This document shows, piece after piece, positions 11,508 to 22,796 of a stretch of 64,000 nucleotides of DNA; the first letter of the stretch is position 1; every line of letters starts with the position of its first letter. The notes under the pieces are model-generated. The model worked only from the letters and a program-made list of their open reading frames with translations, did no database searches and had not been told where the DNA came from. Origin of the DNA: Adiantum capillus-veneris (lineage: Eukaryota > Streptophyta > Polypodiopsida > Polypodiales > Pteridaceae); contig CM043950.1 in assembly GCA_014529385.2 (NCBI GenBank), positions 78,550,343 to 78,614,342 of the forward strand. Reading direction: 5' to 3'. Made by a program: the position numbers and the translations under genes.

Positions 11508-12095
11508 CAACATTTCATGAAGCTACCCAAGACATACCCATAACCCTTGTGTTTGTTGTAAACCGATTGTGTTTTTCTAATGAGATAATTTCAAATCATA
11601 CATATGAAATACGAATGATTGAGCATGAAACCTTGTCTATTTTGAACCAAAACAATGCATCAGAAGATCAACTATGTACTAGTTGCATATATTATTGTAA
11701 AAAAAAAAAGAAAACTCCAAAATTTACCTCGCCTTCATTTATTCAAATGAATGAACCTATTCCATCGGTCTGTATTCTTAATGAACTTGAAGAACGTTTA
11801 ATTGCACCAAGAAATAGCTTTGGCCAAATTCACCAATATTTGAATTATGGGCAATTTCTACTACGAGGAAGTATAATCAATATTCCAGTAGCGATCGACA
11901 TAATTTACAAATTATTGCCTCGAATAAGCATTGAAAACATAACTATAGGTATAGCCATAAAACAAAAATTAAAATATAAATCAATTTATAAAAGTTGTCA
12001 GATTTAACCACGATATGTAATTGAAGCTTTACTTGATTTGATTTATACTCCATTATATAAGGACTATGCAGTTAAATTCATGAAGAACTTATTCA
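11504..12095 (+). pseudogene. Helentron polyprotein: DUF6570-like domain upstream of Rep
   Basis: The open segment 11504-12007 continues past its TAA as PRYVIEALLDLIY. Recognisable family blocks are ELEERLIAPRNSFGQIHQY, QFLLRGSIINIPV, LLPRISIENITIGIAIKQK and KSIYKS. This is the pattern of the domain that precedes the Rep domain in Helitron-like proteins (LxxLExxLIAP...G..VNVP...LPR). Its function in the family is not established. A CxxC pair (CTSCIYYCKK) sits near the start of the segment. Confidence 0.65.
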
Positions 12096-12500
12096 ACGAC
12101 TCCTTAGTCTCTGATCTTCAGAATCTAATAACAATATACATGATTTTAGTTCGTTGAATAATACAAACTTTGAAAATCACAACATCGAAAATAGCGAACT
12201 TCATGAAGAAGCAGTCGAGTACATACTTTAATATACAGTTTTTTAGATTCGAACGACTTTTCTGATGCTTCTTCAAATGCTTTAACTATAGCACCTTGCC
12301 AAAACAAAAAACCATTAGGTATATTTGTTGATAAAGACTGCGAAGAACTGGGGAAGAACTAAATTTTTCTTTCCTTTTTTATGGGAAAAGATGCTACAAA
12401 CCACTTGGACCCTACAGATATACATACCAAGACATTTGCCAGTGGGAAATCACAAACAAAGACCGATGATTTGCTAAACATATAACTAACATATTTTAAG
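12096..12500 (+). pseudogene. Helentron polyprotein: broken linker between DUF6570-like and Rep domains
   Basis: Short coding-like fragments in shifting frames, with several stops, rich in Asp, Glu, Asn and Ser. Consistent with the variable acidic linker seen between these domains in Helitron proteins. No motif recognised. Confidence 0.35.
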
Positions 12501-12512
12501 GCAATACAAATA

Positions 12513-13884
12513 ATGATTCATCAGATTCACTCATCAGCATGGATAAGACTTAGAAAAGCTACACTAAACAATCGAGTACTATGTGTCAAATACATCAAAA
12601 CAAAAAAAAACCTTGAGAATATACTACATTCAAATATTGGCTATAGAGACCTTCAACAATTACGAATTTCTTCAGATTACTATGAGCAATTACGGAAAAA
12701 TGTTTTTGCAATGATCCGTTAGCTTAGACCATCTACTTTTTTTGTTACATTTACAAGCGGAGAACGTTATTGGAAGCCATTACAAAAAGCACTACAAACT
12801 CTCTCAAAAAACAAACCATTCCAAAAGCAACAACCAAGTTTGCAAGACTACGTAAGAGAAGATCCAGTTACATGTGCATGGTAGTATAACCACAGAATAG
12901 TATGCTTACGGGACACATTGAAGCGTGCATCATTTATATATGGTACAATCAAAGATTTTTTCTTCGTCCTCACTGAGTTTCAATCACGTGGAAGTAAACA
13001 CGATCAAGGTCTTCTTTGGATTGATAATGCTCCGGTTTACAATGGAACAAACGAAAAAGAAATAGTCACTTTTGTAGATCATTACATATCTTGTGATAAG
13101 ATGCAAATCGTTGAACATTTGCAACACAGTCAAATATATTTTCACACACACGCATGTAAATAACATAGTAAAAAATGCTGTAGATTTAAATTTCGAAAAC
13201 CACCTTTTTTAAATACAATTATTCTTAAACCTCTAGAAAAAATAAAAAACAATGATTTAAAAAATGCTAATAAAATTCAACAATACTTAGAAACATACGA
13301 TGATAGCAAGACCCTTGATTTTTGCCAATTTCTCTATAGAAATGACTGAGACTACTTATTTAGAGCAATACAATCAACAATTAAAAGACCAACAATTTTT
13401 TTGAGGAGAAACTTACAAAATATATGAACAAATGCATTCGTAAAATATCTCATTAATATTTGGGAAGCTAATATAGACTCCCAGTTCATTTTAGAACCAT
13501 ATGCAGTAGCACAATATTGTACTTCATATTTAACGAAAGTCGATAACACTCTTACAAAAACCTTTCAAGAAATATTAAAACGTGAAAAAATAGGAAAGAT
13601 AAGTACAATTGAACGAATCAAACAACTTGGATCAGCATTACTAAATACGCAGAAAATGCCAATACAGTAAGCAATTTACATAATATTATCATTACCTCTC
13701 TTCCATGCACCACGCACATTCCAGTTTATAAATACAGCACCAAAAAATGAACGTGCTTTTGTTCTAAAACATCCACGAGAATTAGAAGGCTTACGAGACA
13801 AATCTACAAGTATAATAAAAGAGTCAATCATAGACAAGTACTGTCAGTGACCACCGCATTTAAAAGATTGCACATTAGCAGACA
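12513..13884 (+). pseudogene. Helentron Rep (HUH/Y2 rolling-circle initiator) domain, catalytically altered
   Basis: Rep nicks and joins ssDNA through an HUH metal site and two tyrosines. Visible blocks in order: IRxLRPSTFFVTFTSGERYW (TAG at 12720-12722 where the family has Gln); a DPVTC..YNHR block; FVLTEFQSRGSKHDQGLLWI; a YISCDKMQIV block; HTHACKKCCRFKFRKPPFLN; EANIDSQFILEPYAVAQY; then YCTSYLTK. The HUH triplet (usually PHxHGLLW) reads HDQ at 12999-13007, so the second His is replaced by Gln. Both candidate catalytic Tyr (13515-13517 and 13527-13529, YxxxY spacing, followed by Lys) remain. Frameshifts lie near 13165 and 13890, with stops at 13425-13427, about 13668 and 13848-13850. The rest of the domain to 13884 is collinear with the Rep-helicase linker. 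Confidence 0.8.
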
Positions 13885-15790
13885 TTGCAGCTGAATATAA
13901 TTATGATCAATATTTTTAAAAAAAGGAAAAAAGAAAAAGTAATTAGATCAATTAGATATAACAAAGCACCTGATCCTGAGAATTACTATAGAGAAATGGC
14001 ACTTATACACTTACCTTTTCAAAACAATGAAGATACTCTTATAAATGGGTATATAACATGGAAAGAAATATTTGAATCTAATGAAAAGAAGATACAAGAA
14101 AATTATGATAAATATAACTATCGGTTAAGTATTATAATACAAAATCAGTGGAACAATATTGAAGAACTAAATAGAAATACAGAGAATCATTTAGACTCTG
14201 ATAATGATGAGAATATCTACATCAAAATTACGAATACAACGGATATAGAAATTGTTGATATCGACACTCAAATTAGAAAAATAGGATATAAGACATATAA
14301 AAAAGAGCAGCACCAAATACTAACGATTCCTGGTTCAACTCTTGAAACATCTCAACACCATATACAGATACGAAATCTTAATACACGACAACGACGCTTT
14401 TTGATGATATACAATATAAACTGCATTATTATGAGTCTCAAAGAAAAATATTTGCTTTTATAACAGGTGGAGCTGGAACAGGTAAAACAACTCTCTTAAG
14501 AGCAATCAGTGAAGAACTTGTTAGGTTTTATAATTCCAATAGTAATTGTGAATTGATGAAGCCAAAAGTCCTTAGACTAGCATACACGGGTAAAACAACA
14601 CATAATATTGATGGAACTACAATTCATTCAGCTCTTCATATACCAATAAACCAGAAAACTCTAACACGGATTCCAAACTTATACCTAGACAATCTAACTA
14701 AATCATATAAGGAGCTGAAAGCTGTCATCATTGATGAAATTTCATTAATAGGAGCATGCACATTTTTGTACATAAATAAACATCTCCAAACAATCAAACA
14801 TATTTACCATCTATCATTTGGAGGACTGCATATCTTTTGTTTCGGTGATCTATATCAGCTTCCTCTTGTAAGAGATAAATGAATATTCTTAGACACTAAT
14901 CCACTTACACCAAATATTTGGAAAAATTACTTTATGCAATATGAATTAACACAAGTTATGTGGAAAAATGACACGACCTTCATAGACATATTGAATAGAA
15001 CCAGAATTAATCAACAGACAAAAACCGATATCAAAATTTTGAATGCATTGTTCTTTAAAAAAATTGAGCATGAGATTCATGTAACTCATTTATTCTATAC
15101 ACAACAAGAAACTCAAAAATATAATAAGATGTTCTTGAATTGACAAAAGAATCAACCTTTACTCTTGTCGCAGTAGACATGCCCCCCATAACTAATCCTA
15201 CAATTTTAACCAATGCAAACAAAACTACAGGACTACATACCATTATAAAAATAAAACCATCAATGTTAGTTGAATTATGTGCAGAAAATAATGATGTTTT
15301 TTATGGTCTCGTAATTGGGGCAGATGGATAATTTAAAACTATGACAACGTACAACGCAAAAAAATTATATGGATTCAATTTTTAAACAAAAAACTAGGAC
15401 AAGAAACACGCACAAAGTATAAATTCCTCTATAATTCTACCATGGATCTTACATGGACATGCATATTTCCAACAACAAAAGAATTTTAGTTAGGATCGAA
15501 TACCAGTAAATGAATATACAGAATACAATTTCCAGTTCAACAAGCTTCTGCAGGAATGGTGCATCGTTTCCGAGGACTCTCAAAACATGCAATGGAATTT
15601 TCTCCTAAGAAATGTAACAAACATGGATTAACCTACGTACACAGCTTTATCACGTGTATGAACACTGGAATACTTATATTTATTGGATCCTCTGCACGAC
15701 AAAAACTTTGCTTTAGACAAGGATGTCGAAAATGAAACCCACAGGCTTTCTACAGAAGCAAAATGGAATACGATAATTCCAACATTGAAC
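13885..15790 (+). pseudogene. Helentron Pif1-like SF1B helicase domain, broken
   Basis: This would unwind the displaced strand during rolling-circle transposition. Segment 13885-14463 is the Rep-helicase linker (YREMALIHLPFQNNEDTL). A shift then leads into FITGGAGTGKTTLLRAI with Walker A at 14466-14489, LAYTGKTTHNIDGTTIHSAL (motif Ia), IIDEIS (Walker B, 14733-14744), FGDLYQLPLV (motif III), then TGA at 14880-14882. Segment 14934-15143 has the family's YELTQVMW and TRIN blocks. Later pieces carry ANKTTGLHTI, QFPVQQASAGMVHRFRG (motif V region) and, in another frame, TYTALSRV (motif VI) followed by TGA at 15659-15661. All core motifs can be seen, so decay is by stops and frameshifts and not by large deletion. 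Confidence 0.85.
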
Positions 15791-16440
15791 TCTCCAAACA
15801 AAGATAGCATCATGGTAACAACATTAAACACTAAATCATTCTTTAAATATTATGATGATATACAATTACATCCTCTGCTACAATCAAGTGATATAATTTT
15901 TTTTCAAGAAGTCAATACAATGAATCTTGCTTTACCGTTTTGGAACAAAAATTTAACTTGATCTCAATTGAAACTTTGCACAATACAACAATTATATATG
16001 ATTCATCTATCATACTCACTTCAAAAACTATATATACATCTATTTTTATGACATTATCAAAGAAACATTTACATCTAATGAAATAAGACACCTACAAATA
16101 ATAACAGTTTACCGATCGCGATTTCCAAATACAAATATACAGCCATTTCTTGACATTCTTGAGAAAATTTTACTTACATTCTCTCATGATACACAATTAG
16201 TTATTCTCGGTGATTTCAACATCGACAAGCTTAGACCATCTCATCAACGACTAAGTTTACAACAATTAATGAACAAGGATAACTTACAGATTGTAAACAA
16301 ATTACCAACAACTACATATGTAAGTTTTCTTGATCACATATGGACTAAAAGAACACAAACAATACTCGAAACAAATAACTATCCTGTATATTGGTCGGAT
16401 TATGATGATGTCTATGTATAAATATAAAAACAAATCGCTT
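15791..16440 (+). pseudogene. Helentron EEP endonuclease domain, broken, catalytic His lost
   Basis: Endonuclease/exonuclease/phosphatase fold fused C-terminal to the helicase, a hallmark of Helentrons. The frame 15683-15961 ends with TLNTKSFFKYYDDI and SSDIIFFQEVNTM, matching the N-S-hydrophobic and Q-E metal-site motifs. After shifts come ITVYRSRFPN, LVILGDFNID (GDFN at 16209-16220), TTTYVSFLDHIWTK, and YPVYWSDYDDVY at the end. The last is normally xSDHxx, so the catalytic His is Tyr (codon 16401-16403), a single C-to-T change from His. No open frame or domain is recognisable beyond about 16440. Confidence 0.75.
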
Positions 16441-18600
16441 TCTTACACCAATTAAAGTAATACAACAAGACAAAAAACATATTTTTCATATTCTAGCAAC
16501 ACAACATTCTTGAGAACAAAAAGTCTTAATACATGCCAGAATCACAAGCATTTAACAATATGTATTCTGCTATATTATATTAAAAAAAAAAACAAGATCT
16601 TACACTATCTTATCAATAGTCAAACTTACAATAGCTTGTAATAAAAAGACAAATTACTAATAACTACATACATAAATTCACTCAATCACATATAGATTAA
16701 AAAAAATTACAAGACCACTGAAACAGATGACTACGAATTATAGTACTATATACTAGCAATACAAAAAGAAGACCGTTTTTTAATACTACTTAAAACAATA
16801 CAGAACAAAAAGAATAATCCTTCTTTGCTCTATGAGACATTGTATTTTTGTTTTTTTTTAAAGTGTCTTCGATCAACTTCCCAAGGTAAATACACCATCA
16901 CTATTATAAAAAAATAACTTTGAAATAAACTAGAAGAAAAAACCAAACAACTTCAATCAACAAAACAATGAGTAATACTCCATTTCTCTTACTGTATCGC
17001 TAGACAACCTTTCCATGACAAAAAAACTCAAAAAACATACATACTTCCTTATTCACTGATACAATACGTAAAAATACTGCTTGTATCCCATCCTTACTTG
17101 ACTTATTATTTCCATCCCAAGGTAAAATTACTTACTACTCTATATTTTATTTCTTCATTTGGATTTTAGATGTCTCAATGCTACGATACTCACTATCATA
17201 TCTTTGCTATTTTAAAAATATTGTAGATAGATTCTTCTCAACTATGCATATTCATATGTGTAGAGCCATGCATAACCCAAAGTATACATTGCCCTCAAAA
17301 ATATAAACAAAGACTCTCAAAGTGATGTGTGGATATGCTTATACAAGTGGCTCCACCATTGAAATGAGAACAACTATCTTCGTAATGTAGCAATTATGAA
17401 GAGAAAACAAAATGTAAGTATCAAAGAGAAGCCCCTTCTCTTTTATAAATATTCTCTCGTACTTTAAAGTGTTTGCTACAATTCTCATGTAGAGTCTAAT
17501 AACAAAATCCATTTGTCTCGTAATGCAAGGCTCTATCAAAACATAGTTGTCAACGTCGATTAAATCACTATCCAAGTAAAAACTTAATGGAGAAGGCACA
17601 AGTGTTGATATTTTGCATGACAACTCGCCCCCCAAAAAAAATCCATCTGCCATTTTAAATTGTACATCCCAAACAACCAAATGTGGAGGCCTAACAGAAA
17701 TTTCACAAAGCCGCCACAACCAAAAAATCTCCCTCAAGAGATTACTGATCTTACCATTGGGTCCATCCTCAGAATCAAACTATCATCTGAAGATAGAAAG
17801 TCTTGGAGATTGATGCCCCCAAAAAAAACTTAGCTACTACAACTCACTTTTTTCTCTGCAGAAACATAGAAAGGTATATGCAGAAAAGTCCCCGGACTTG
17901 AAAGATGTATCACTTTTGAGGCGCTTTTTTCATCGCCAAAGAGAACAAACTACAAATAGCTTATGTATAGATGTCTGCTTTCCAAGCTCCCTGTTATCCT
18001 ATTAAAACGAAATTTTAAATATGCTATTTTTGTCAATTGATTGCTACAATTCTTTTTGACAATGTCTTTTTGTTCATATCATTTAATAAATAATTATTGG
18101 CAAAATATAGTAATTGCTTATATAATTTGTATTTCGAACTCTTTTCATGAAAATTTTACGTAATTAGTAAGATAGTCCGATGTCACAATTGACTATGTCG
18201 CAGGCTCTATATGTCTAATTTTCCACATTATTGGAGATACATGACACATATTCTACAAAGTACAGCTTTCATATTGACCACTCCTAGATATATCAACCGA
18301 TCCTACACTTGTAATATACTCAAGCCTATAGCTATTCTTCTCTAATATGCCCTTAGCATTCACAAGTACTGATTCAGATCTTTGAATACTTTTTCTCTTG
18401 CATCACACTTTTCACATTTATATTATAAACCACATATCTTTCATAGCCCAAAATTTAGTATTTTCCTATATCACCATTTATATTAATTATTACTATAACA
18501 TATCGAGCATAATTCAATAACATTTTGAACCAGCAATTTTAATTTTACTTTTAGGCAGTGCCCTCGTCTACTATAGACGACCTTGTTTTTGAACTTGAGG
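16441..18600. other. AT-rich non-coding stretch, possible 3' flank of the Helentron
   Basis: Low-complexity AT-rich sequence to about 17.3 kb, likely including the element's 3' end, which I could not locate. From about 17.3 kb the base composition becomes more balanced. ORFs at 17339-17737 (-) and 17613-17813 (+) overlap each other and resemble nothing known. Confidence 0.45.
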
Positions 18601-19440
18601 AAATTTATTATTTCTCACGTTTCCTTTTAACGAGAGCTTCTTGAAAGGCATCACATACGTATGGCACGCCTGCAACCAGGCCCTAAAATTGCAGGGCACC
18701 TTCATGCTTCCTTAGGAAGGGTGTTTTTAAGACTGCTCGTCCCATAGGAAAGGCTAGGATGCAATTTTTCCTTCAAAAGGAAGGGTCAAAATTTTGTTAC
18801 CCTTCAATTTGAGTGCGGCAAAAATTGTGAGAACAATCCTATAACAAAGGAACCATACACAAAGTGTGCTCTAGATATAGAGAAAATGCATCGGTTAAGA
18901 ACACGATAGAGATCCCTCCAATCTTTTTAGATATTTCAGGCCTGTCCTGGAGTTTATAGATAGTTTTTTTCACATATCCAAGAAAATGTTTATCATAGAA
19001 GTACATCCAAGTTTTGATTTTAGGGTTTTTGAGCATCTTTTGTGTAACAAACATGGGAAGTAATCGACTAACTAGAGAATGATCATATGTGCGACACATG
19101 AAAAGCTTGAGCAAGAAGCATAGGTACTAGCTATAAGTGGCCTATCAAATGCTTGAGGCTACCTAGATAGTTCTACTAAGTTTGACATAGAAACATGTTA
19201 AAAATTGCTAGAAAATGCATAAAAATTTCTTTGCAGGGTCATTGGGAAGGTAGCCCTTCCTTGTGAAGGATTTGTCAAAGACCACCCTTCACTTGGAAAG
19301 TTCAGTCAAGTTGCCCGTCTTTGAGAAGGGCTATAAAAAATCACCATGCATGTGCAGGGCTAGAGCCAAAGGAAGGACGAGAAGGGTTGCAATTTTCAGG
19401 CTTGGAACTTGCAACCGCAACTTGGGTTGGTGGTTACCTA
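18600..19440. repeat. Region with dispersed GGAAGGG / CCCTTCC motifs
   Basis: Short variants of GGAAGGG and its complement recur at about 18670-18810 and again at 19245-19400, flanking roughly 0.45 kb that includes an unrecognised minus-strand ORF (18839-19114). AAATTGCA-type strings also appear in both clusters, in opposite orientation. This may be a decayed inverted-repeat element, but I could not align clean termini. Confidence 0.3.
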
Positions 19441-19599
19441 TCCACATTGTCTAGCTAGATGTAAGGTCCCTTCGTAACAAAGGTTCTATAGTCTAAGGCT
19501 TGCAAACTGAGGTAAAGTATAAACTCCTTGTCTTGATGGTAGTCATTGTAGTGGTTTACAAATGAAGATTCCTTAAAGTAGGTGCCAATTTAGGGAAAT

Positions 19600-20020
19600 T
19601 CAAACTTTAACTCTTTTCTGTTACCTTGTGATCAATAATTCTCATTGACATGTGTATGAAATGATTTTCTCTTACATTGTGATCAATAGTTTTCATTGAC
19701 ATGTGTATGAAATTGTAGCATACGATAAGATCTAGTCACGTATGTGTGTATTTTCATCATCTAATTTGAGCACCTGAAATTGTAGCATACGATAAGATCT
19801 AGTCATGTATGTGTCTATTTTCATTATTTAATTCGAGCATCTCAAGAATATATATCAACTCCAAGTTATAGGTGTACTTGTTTTGGGTCATGTCCTTCTA
19901 GTGGCTCCTTTACCCTAATTGTTCTTTAGATAGTTTGACAAATCTTAGTTAATGGTACTTTAACTAATTAAGACCGCTTTAAGAGTACTTAACTAATTAA
20001 GACCGCTTTAAGAGTACTAT
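19600..20020. repeat. Short tandem duplications (about 70 bp and 29 bp units)
   Basis: GAAATTGTAGCATACGATAAG begins two neighbouring copies of about 70 bp (near 19707 and 19777), each ending in a TAATTYGAGCAYCT-like string. TCATTGACATGTGTATGAAA also occurs twice just before. At about 19963-20021 a unit containing TAACTAATTAAGACCGC is present twice. Confidence 0.8.
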
Positions 20021-20079
20021 AGATAGATGACAAATCTTCTTAAAATAGACAAGTTAAAACTGTTAATATTTTTGGGAAA

Positions 20080-20099
20080 ACAAACGTCCTCCCCCCAAA

Positions 20100-20130
<31 letters not shown>

Positions 20131-20145
20131 AAAAACCAAAAAAGA
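20080..20145. repeat. Poly-C / poly-A low-complexity tract
   Basis: Long C homopolymer runs followed immediately by an A homopolymer (about 20087-20136). Length in the assembly may be unreliable. Confidence 0.9.
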
Positions 20146-21060
20146 AGTCAATTATTGTTAAGCAACTGAAGGTTGTGCTTTAATCCCAATATTCCTAGAT
20201 GTTAAAAGCGTCAACTAGTGTTGTGCATGGGTTTGCCTTGCCAAGGTTTGTCCTTGAAGATTGCAATGATTCTCGTTCGATATGTGATTTGAGCTAAATG
20301 GATATTATTGTAGATTGTTTAATCTCTTTGATACTTGAATGATCTCGACTATTGTCAATTGTTTGACCTATTTGTTACTTGAATGAGTTTTGCATCCGCA
20401 CTTTTTTAGTCAAAGAAATCCATATCTATCATTGTGGTGCATGTCTTCGAAGAACTTTCTCATCCATTATTGTGCTGCCTTTTGTGTGTACTCACTGGTG
20501 AGTAACAAGGAAAAAAGTGAAGCTCTTAAGTTTCACATAGGCCTGCCATAGTTAAGGTTTGACATTTTGTTGGCACTTCTTGGCAAGGGTATAGGCATGG
20601 GTTGAAAATCGCAAGTAGAACCACTTTTTTATTAAAACTATCTTTCCTCTATTTCAGTATGTCTTGTGATCTATTTGGAACTACACAATCTGTGGAGCCA
20701 CTGCCTTCTGTTGCTGGCTTTCTTGTTTACACTCCTTGTTGCCATGGCAATGTAAGACCGAAGCAAGTGAATCGTTTGTGCGTTTGTTCATATGCTTAGG
20801 TGAGTCCCAACTACACCTTTCCTCGAGAGCACAAGAAAAATGTTAAAAGAGCCTTTTGTAATGTATTTTAGTCAGATTTTCCTAGCAAGTCTAAATTTTT
20901 ATTCACTTAGAATCAAGGTCGCAAATTAAAATATCAAAAAACATGCTAAAAAATGCCTTGGATATTAGCTCAAGTCAATGATGAACATTTCACACATGAA
21001 AATCGCTAGCTAAAATCTGCTTCCACGACATGCAATAACTTACCAAAAAGTGTCAAAATT
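20146..21060. other. Non-coding stretch
   Basis: No gene, RNA or element recognised. The short ORF at 20602-20799 has no family resemblance. Confidence 0.5.
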
Positions 21061-21076
21061 ACTATTTGAATGCCTC

Positions 21077-21108
<32 letters not shown>

Positions 21109-21339
21109 CACCCGAGCTGTTTTCTTAAATAGTACAAGTTTGTGCAATTGCAAGTTATCTGAAAGTGATGTTAAACAGTGCGATTTTCATGCCTTTATGC
21201 CACTATGGAAGTTTGAGGATCTTATTTGACGTCATGAACTTCAGTGTGTTTGCATTGTTTTATGCCTTCGTGCAACATTGCTTATGGTTTCCTTGCTAAG
21301 TATGGGTGCCAAATCTAAAGCACTCCCTGTGTTTGGCCC

Positions 21340-21437
<98 letters not shown>

Positions 21438-21690
21438 ACCCAAGATGTTTGCTTAATTAGTACAAGTCTGTGCAATTGCAAGTTATCTTGCTACAAACTA
21501 AGAGTGATGTTAAATACAATGCAACTTTCATGCCTTTATGCCACTATGGAAGTTTGAGGATCTTATTTGACGTAATGAACTTTAGGTGTTTGCACTATAT
21601 TAAGCCTTCATAAAACATTGCTTATGGTTTCCTTGCTAAGTATGGGTGCCAAATCTAAAGCACTCCCTGTGGTTGGCCCTTGCTCAAAAG
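21060..21690. repeat. Tandem duplication carrying (AG)n tracts
   Basis: A unit made of an (AG)n tract, then GCACCC, a TTGTGCAATTGCAAG string, CATGCCTTTATGCCACTATGG and AAAGCACTCCCTGTG occurs twice: about 21078-21340 and 21341-21680, with an (AG)n tract of about 95 bp at the start of the second. A third partial copy (ATATGGGTGCCAAAACTAAG) lies near 21918. Arg-Glu and Leu-Ser repeat ORFs here are tract translations, not genes. Confidence 0.85.
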
Positions 21691-22338
21691 ACTATCTTTG
21701 CATATCAAGTGGTGTGGCTAGAGTACTGTATGATAGGCTATCATCTAGTTGTAGAGCGGTTAATCGTCTCCATAGCCTTGCAATGGTAGCTAGATAGCTA
21801 CGCAGTGTCTGCCAAGCAAACTTGAATGAAAGACAATCTAAAATTGTATGAAAAGCAATTAAAAATATTATTTTAATATCTCTTGAAATCTTCAAGTTGT
21901 AAGGACAAAATTCTTGCCAAATATGGGTGCCAAAACTAAGGAACTCTCTCTATGTGGGCCTTGCTCAAAAAGCTTGACTTCACATATATCTCCGGTAGCT
22001 ATGGCTAAAGGAATGCATGATACTATAAATCTAGCTACGAATTGGTTAATGTCCTGAAAGCCCTCCAATCGTAACTAGGTAACTATGCAATGTTTGTCGA
22101 GCAACCAAAACGAAAGACAATGAGAATTTATTAAAAGAAATTAGAAAGAGAGCTTAATAAAATTATGACAATGTGAGTTTATGAAAAAAAAAACAAAAAG
22201 ACTTCTGAAAGTAAAAATTAAAGTTTTACAATAATTATCAAAGAAGAGGTGCGACGTAGGATAGGTGTTGCTGCCCTCTCCCTATGTAAACACACACACA
22301 TACACGTAATTGAACGATATAATTGACAACAATTGATC

Positions 22339-22408
<70 letters not shown>

Positions 22409-22792
22409 CATACTCTGTCTCTAATCTGTGTATGCTCTCTCTCTCTTTCACCAAGTACACATTCCATACCAATTAACAACAGGATATGAAAGCTTCCTTC
22501 CTGGCAGCCCGATGTGTCTAGCCTTTACTTTCACTTACTACCTGTTAGAAGCTTTTCCTTTGCCCTCGCCTCCTCTCTTTGTGCACCAGTTTACAAACCT
22601 CACTCTTTATTAATCAAACCAAAATCATAATGGCACCTTGTAGATGGTTTCCATTGTGATCTCTTCATGTGCACTCGATCTATCTCACAATTAACAACTG
22701 CGGCGTTGTACCTCTCCCTGTTCGAGCAATGGAAACTCATCTTCAACACAACGATTCGATCATCACCTAAGCTTTACCTCTCAACCTAAGTA
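21691..22792. other. Non-coding stretch with (CT)n microsatellite
   Basis: A (CT)n tract spans about 22341-22406. No gene recognised. Confidence 0.55.
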
Positions 22793-22796
22793 TTAA

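Larger units (their letters stand above)
9837..16440 (+). mobile_element. Helentron-type (Helitron-superfamily) rolling-circle transposon, decayed coding core
   Basis: The domain order OTU, OTU, DUF6570-like, Helitron-like N-terminal Rep, Pif1-like helicase and EEP endonuclease is that of Helentron/Helitron2 Rep-helicase proteins; a C-terminal EEP domain and OTU domains are known for that branch. All pieces are on + in collinear order. Coordinates cover only the recognisable coding core. I could not place the ends: no clear terminal hairpin or 3' CTAG-like terminus was identified, and the AT-rich character continues to about 17.3 kb. The RPA1-like gene just upstream and the kinase-like gene further up may belong to the same element (inference). 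Frameshifts, stops and altered catalytic residues make this copy inactive. Confidence 0.8.

Noticed and set aside
13400-15700. TGA read as tryptophan (alternative genetic code) in the Helentron
   Set aside because: Some in-frame TGA could be Trp, but TAA and TAG stops and clear frameshifts occur in the same frames, and other TGAs sit where the family has Arg. Ordinary decay explains it better.
17339-17737. 132-codon minus-strand ORF
   Set aside because: No family resemblance, odd composition, and an overlapping plus-strand frame.
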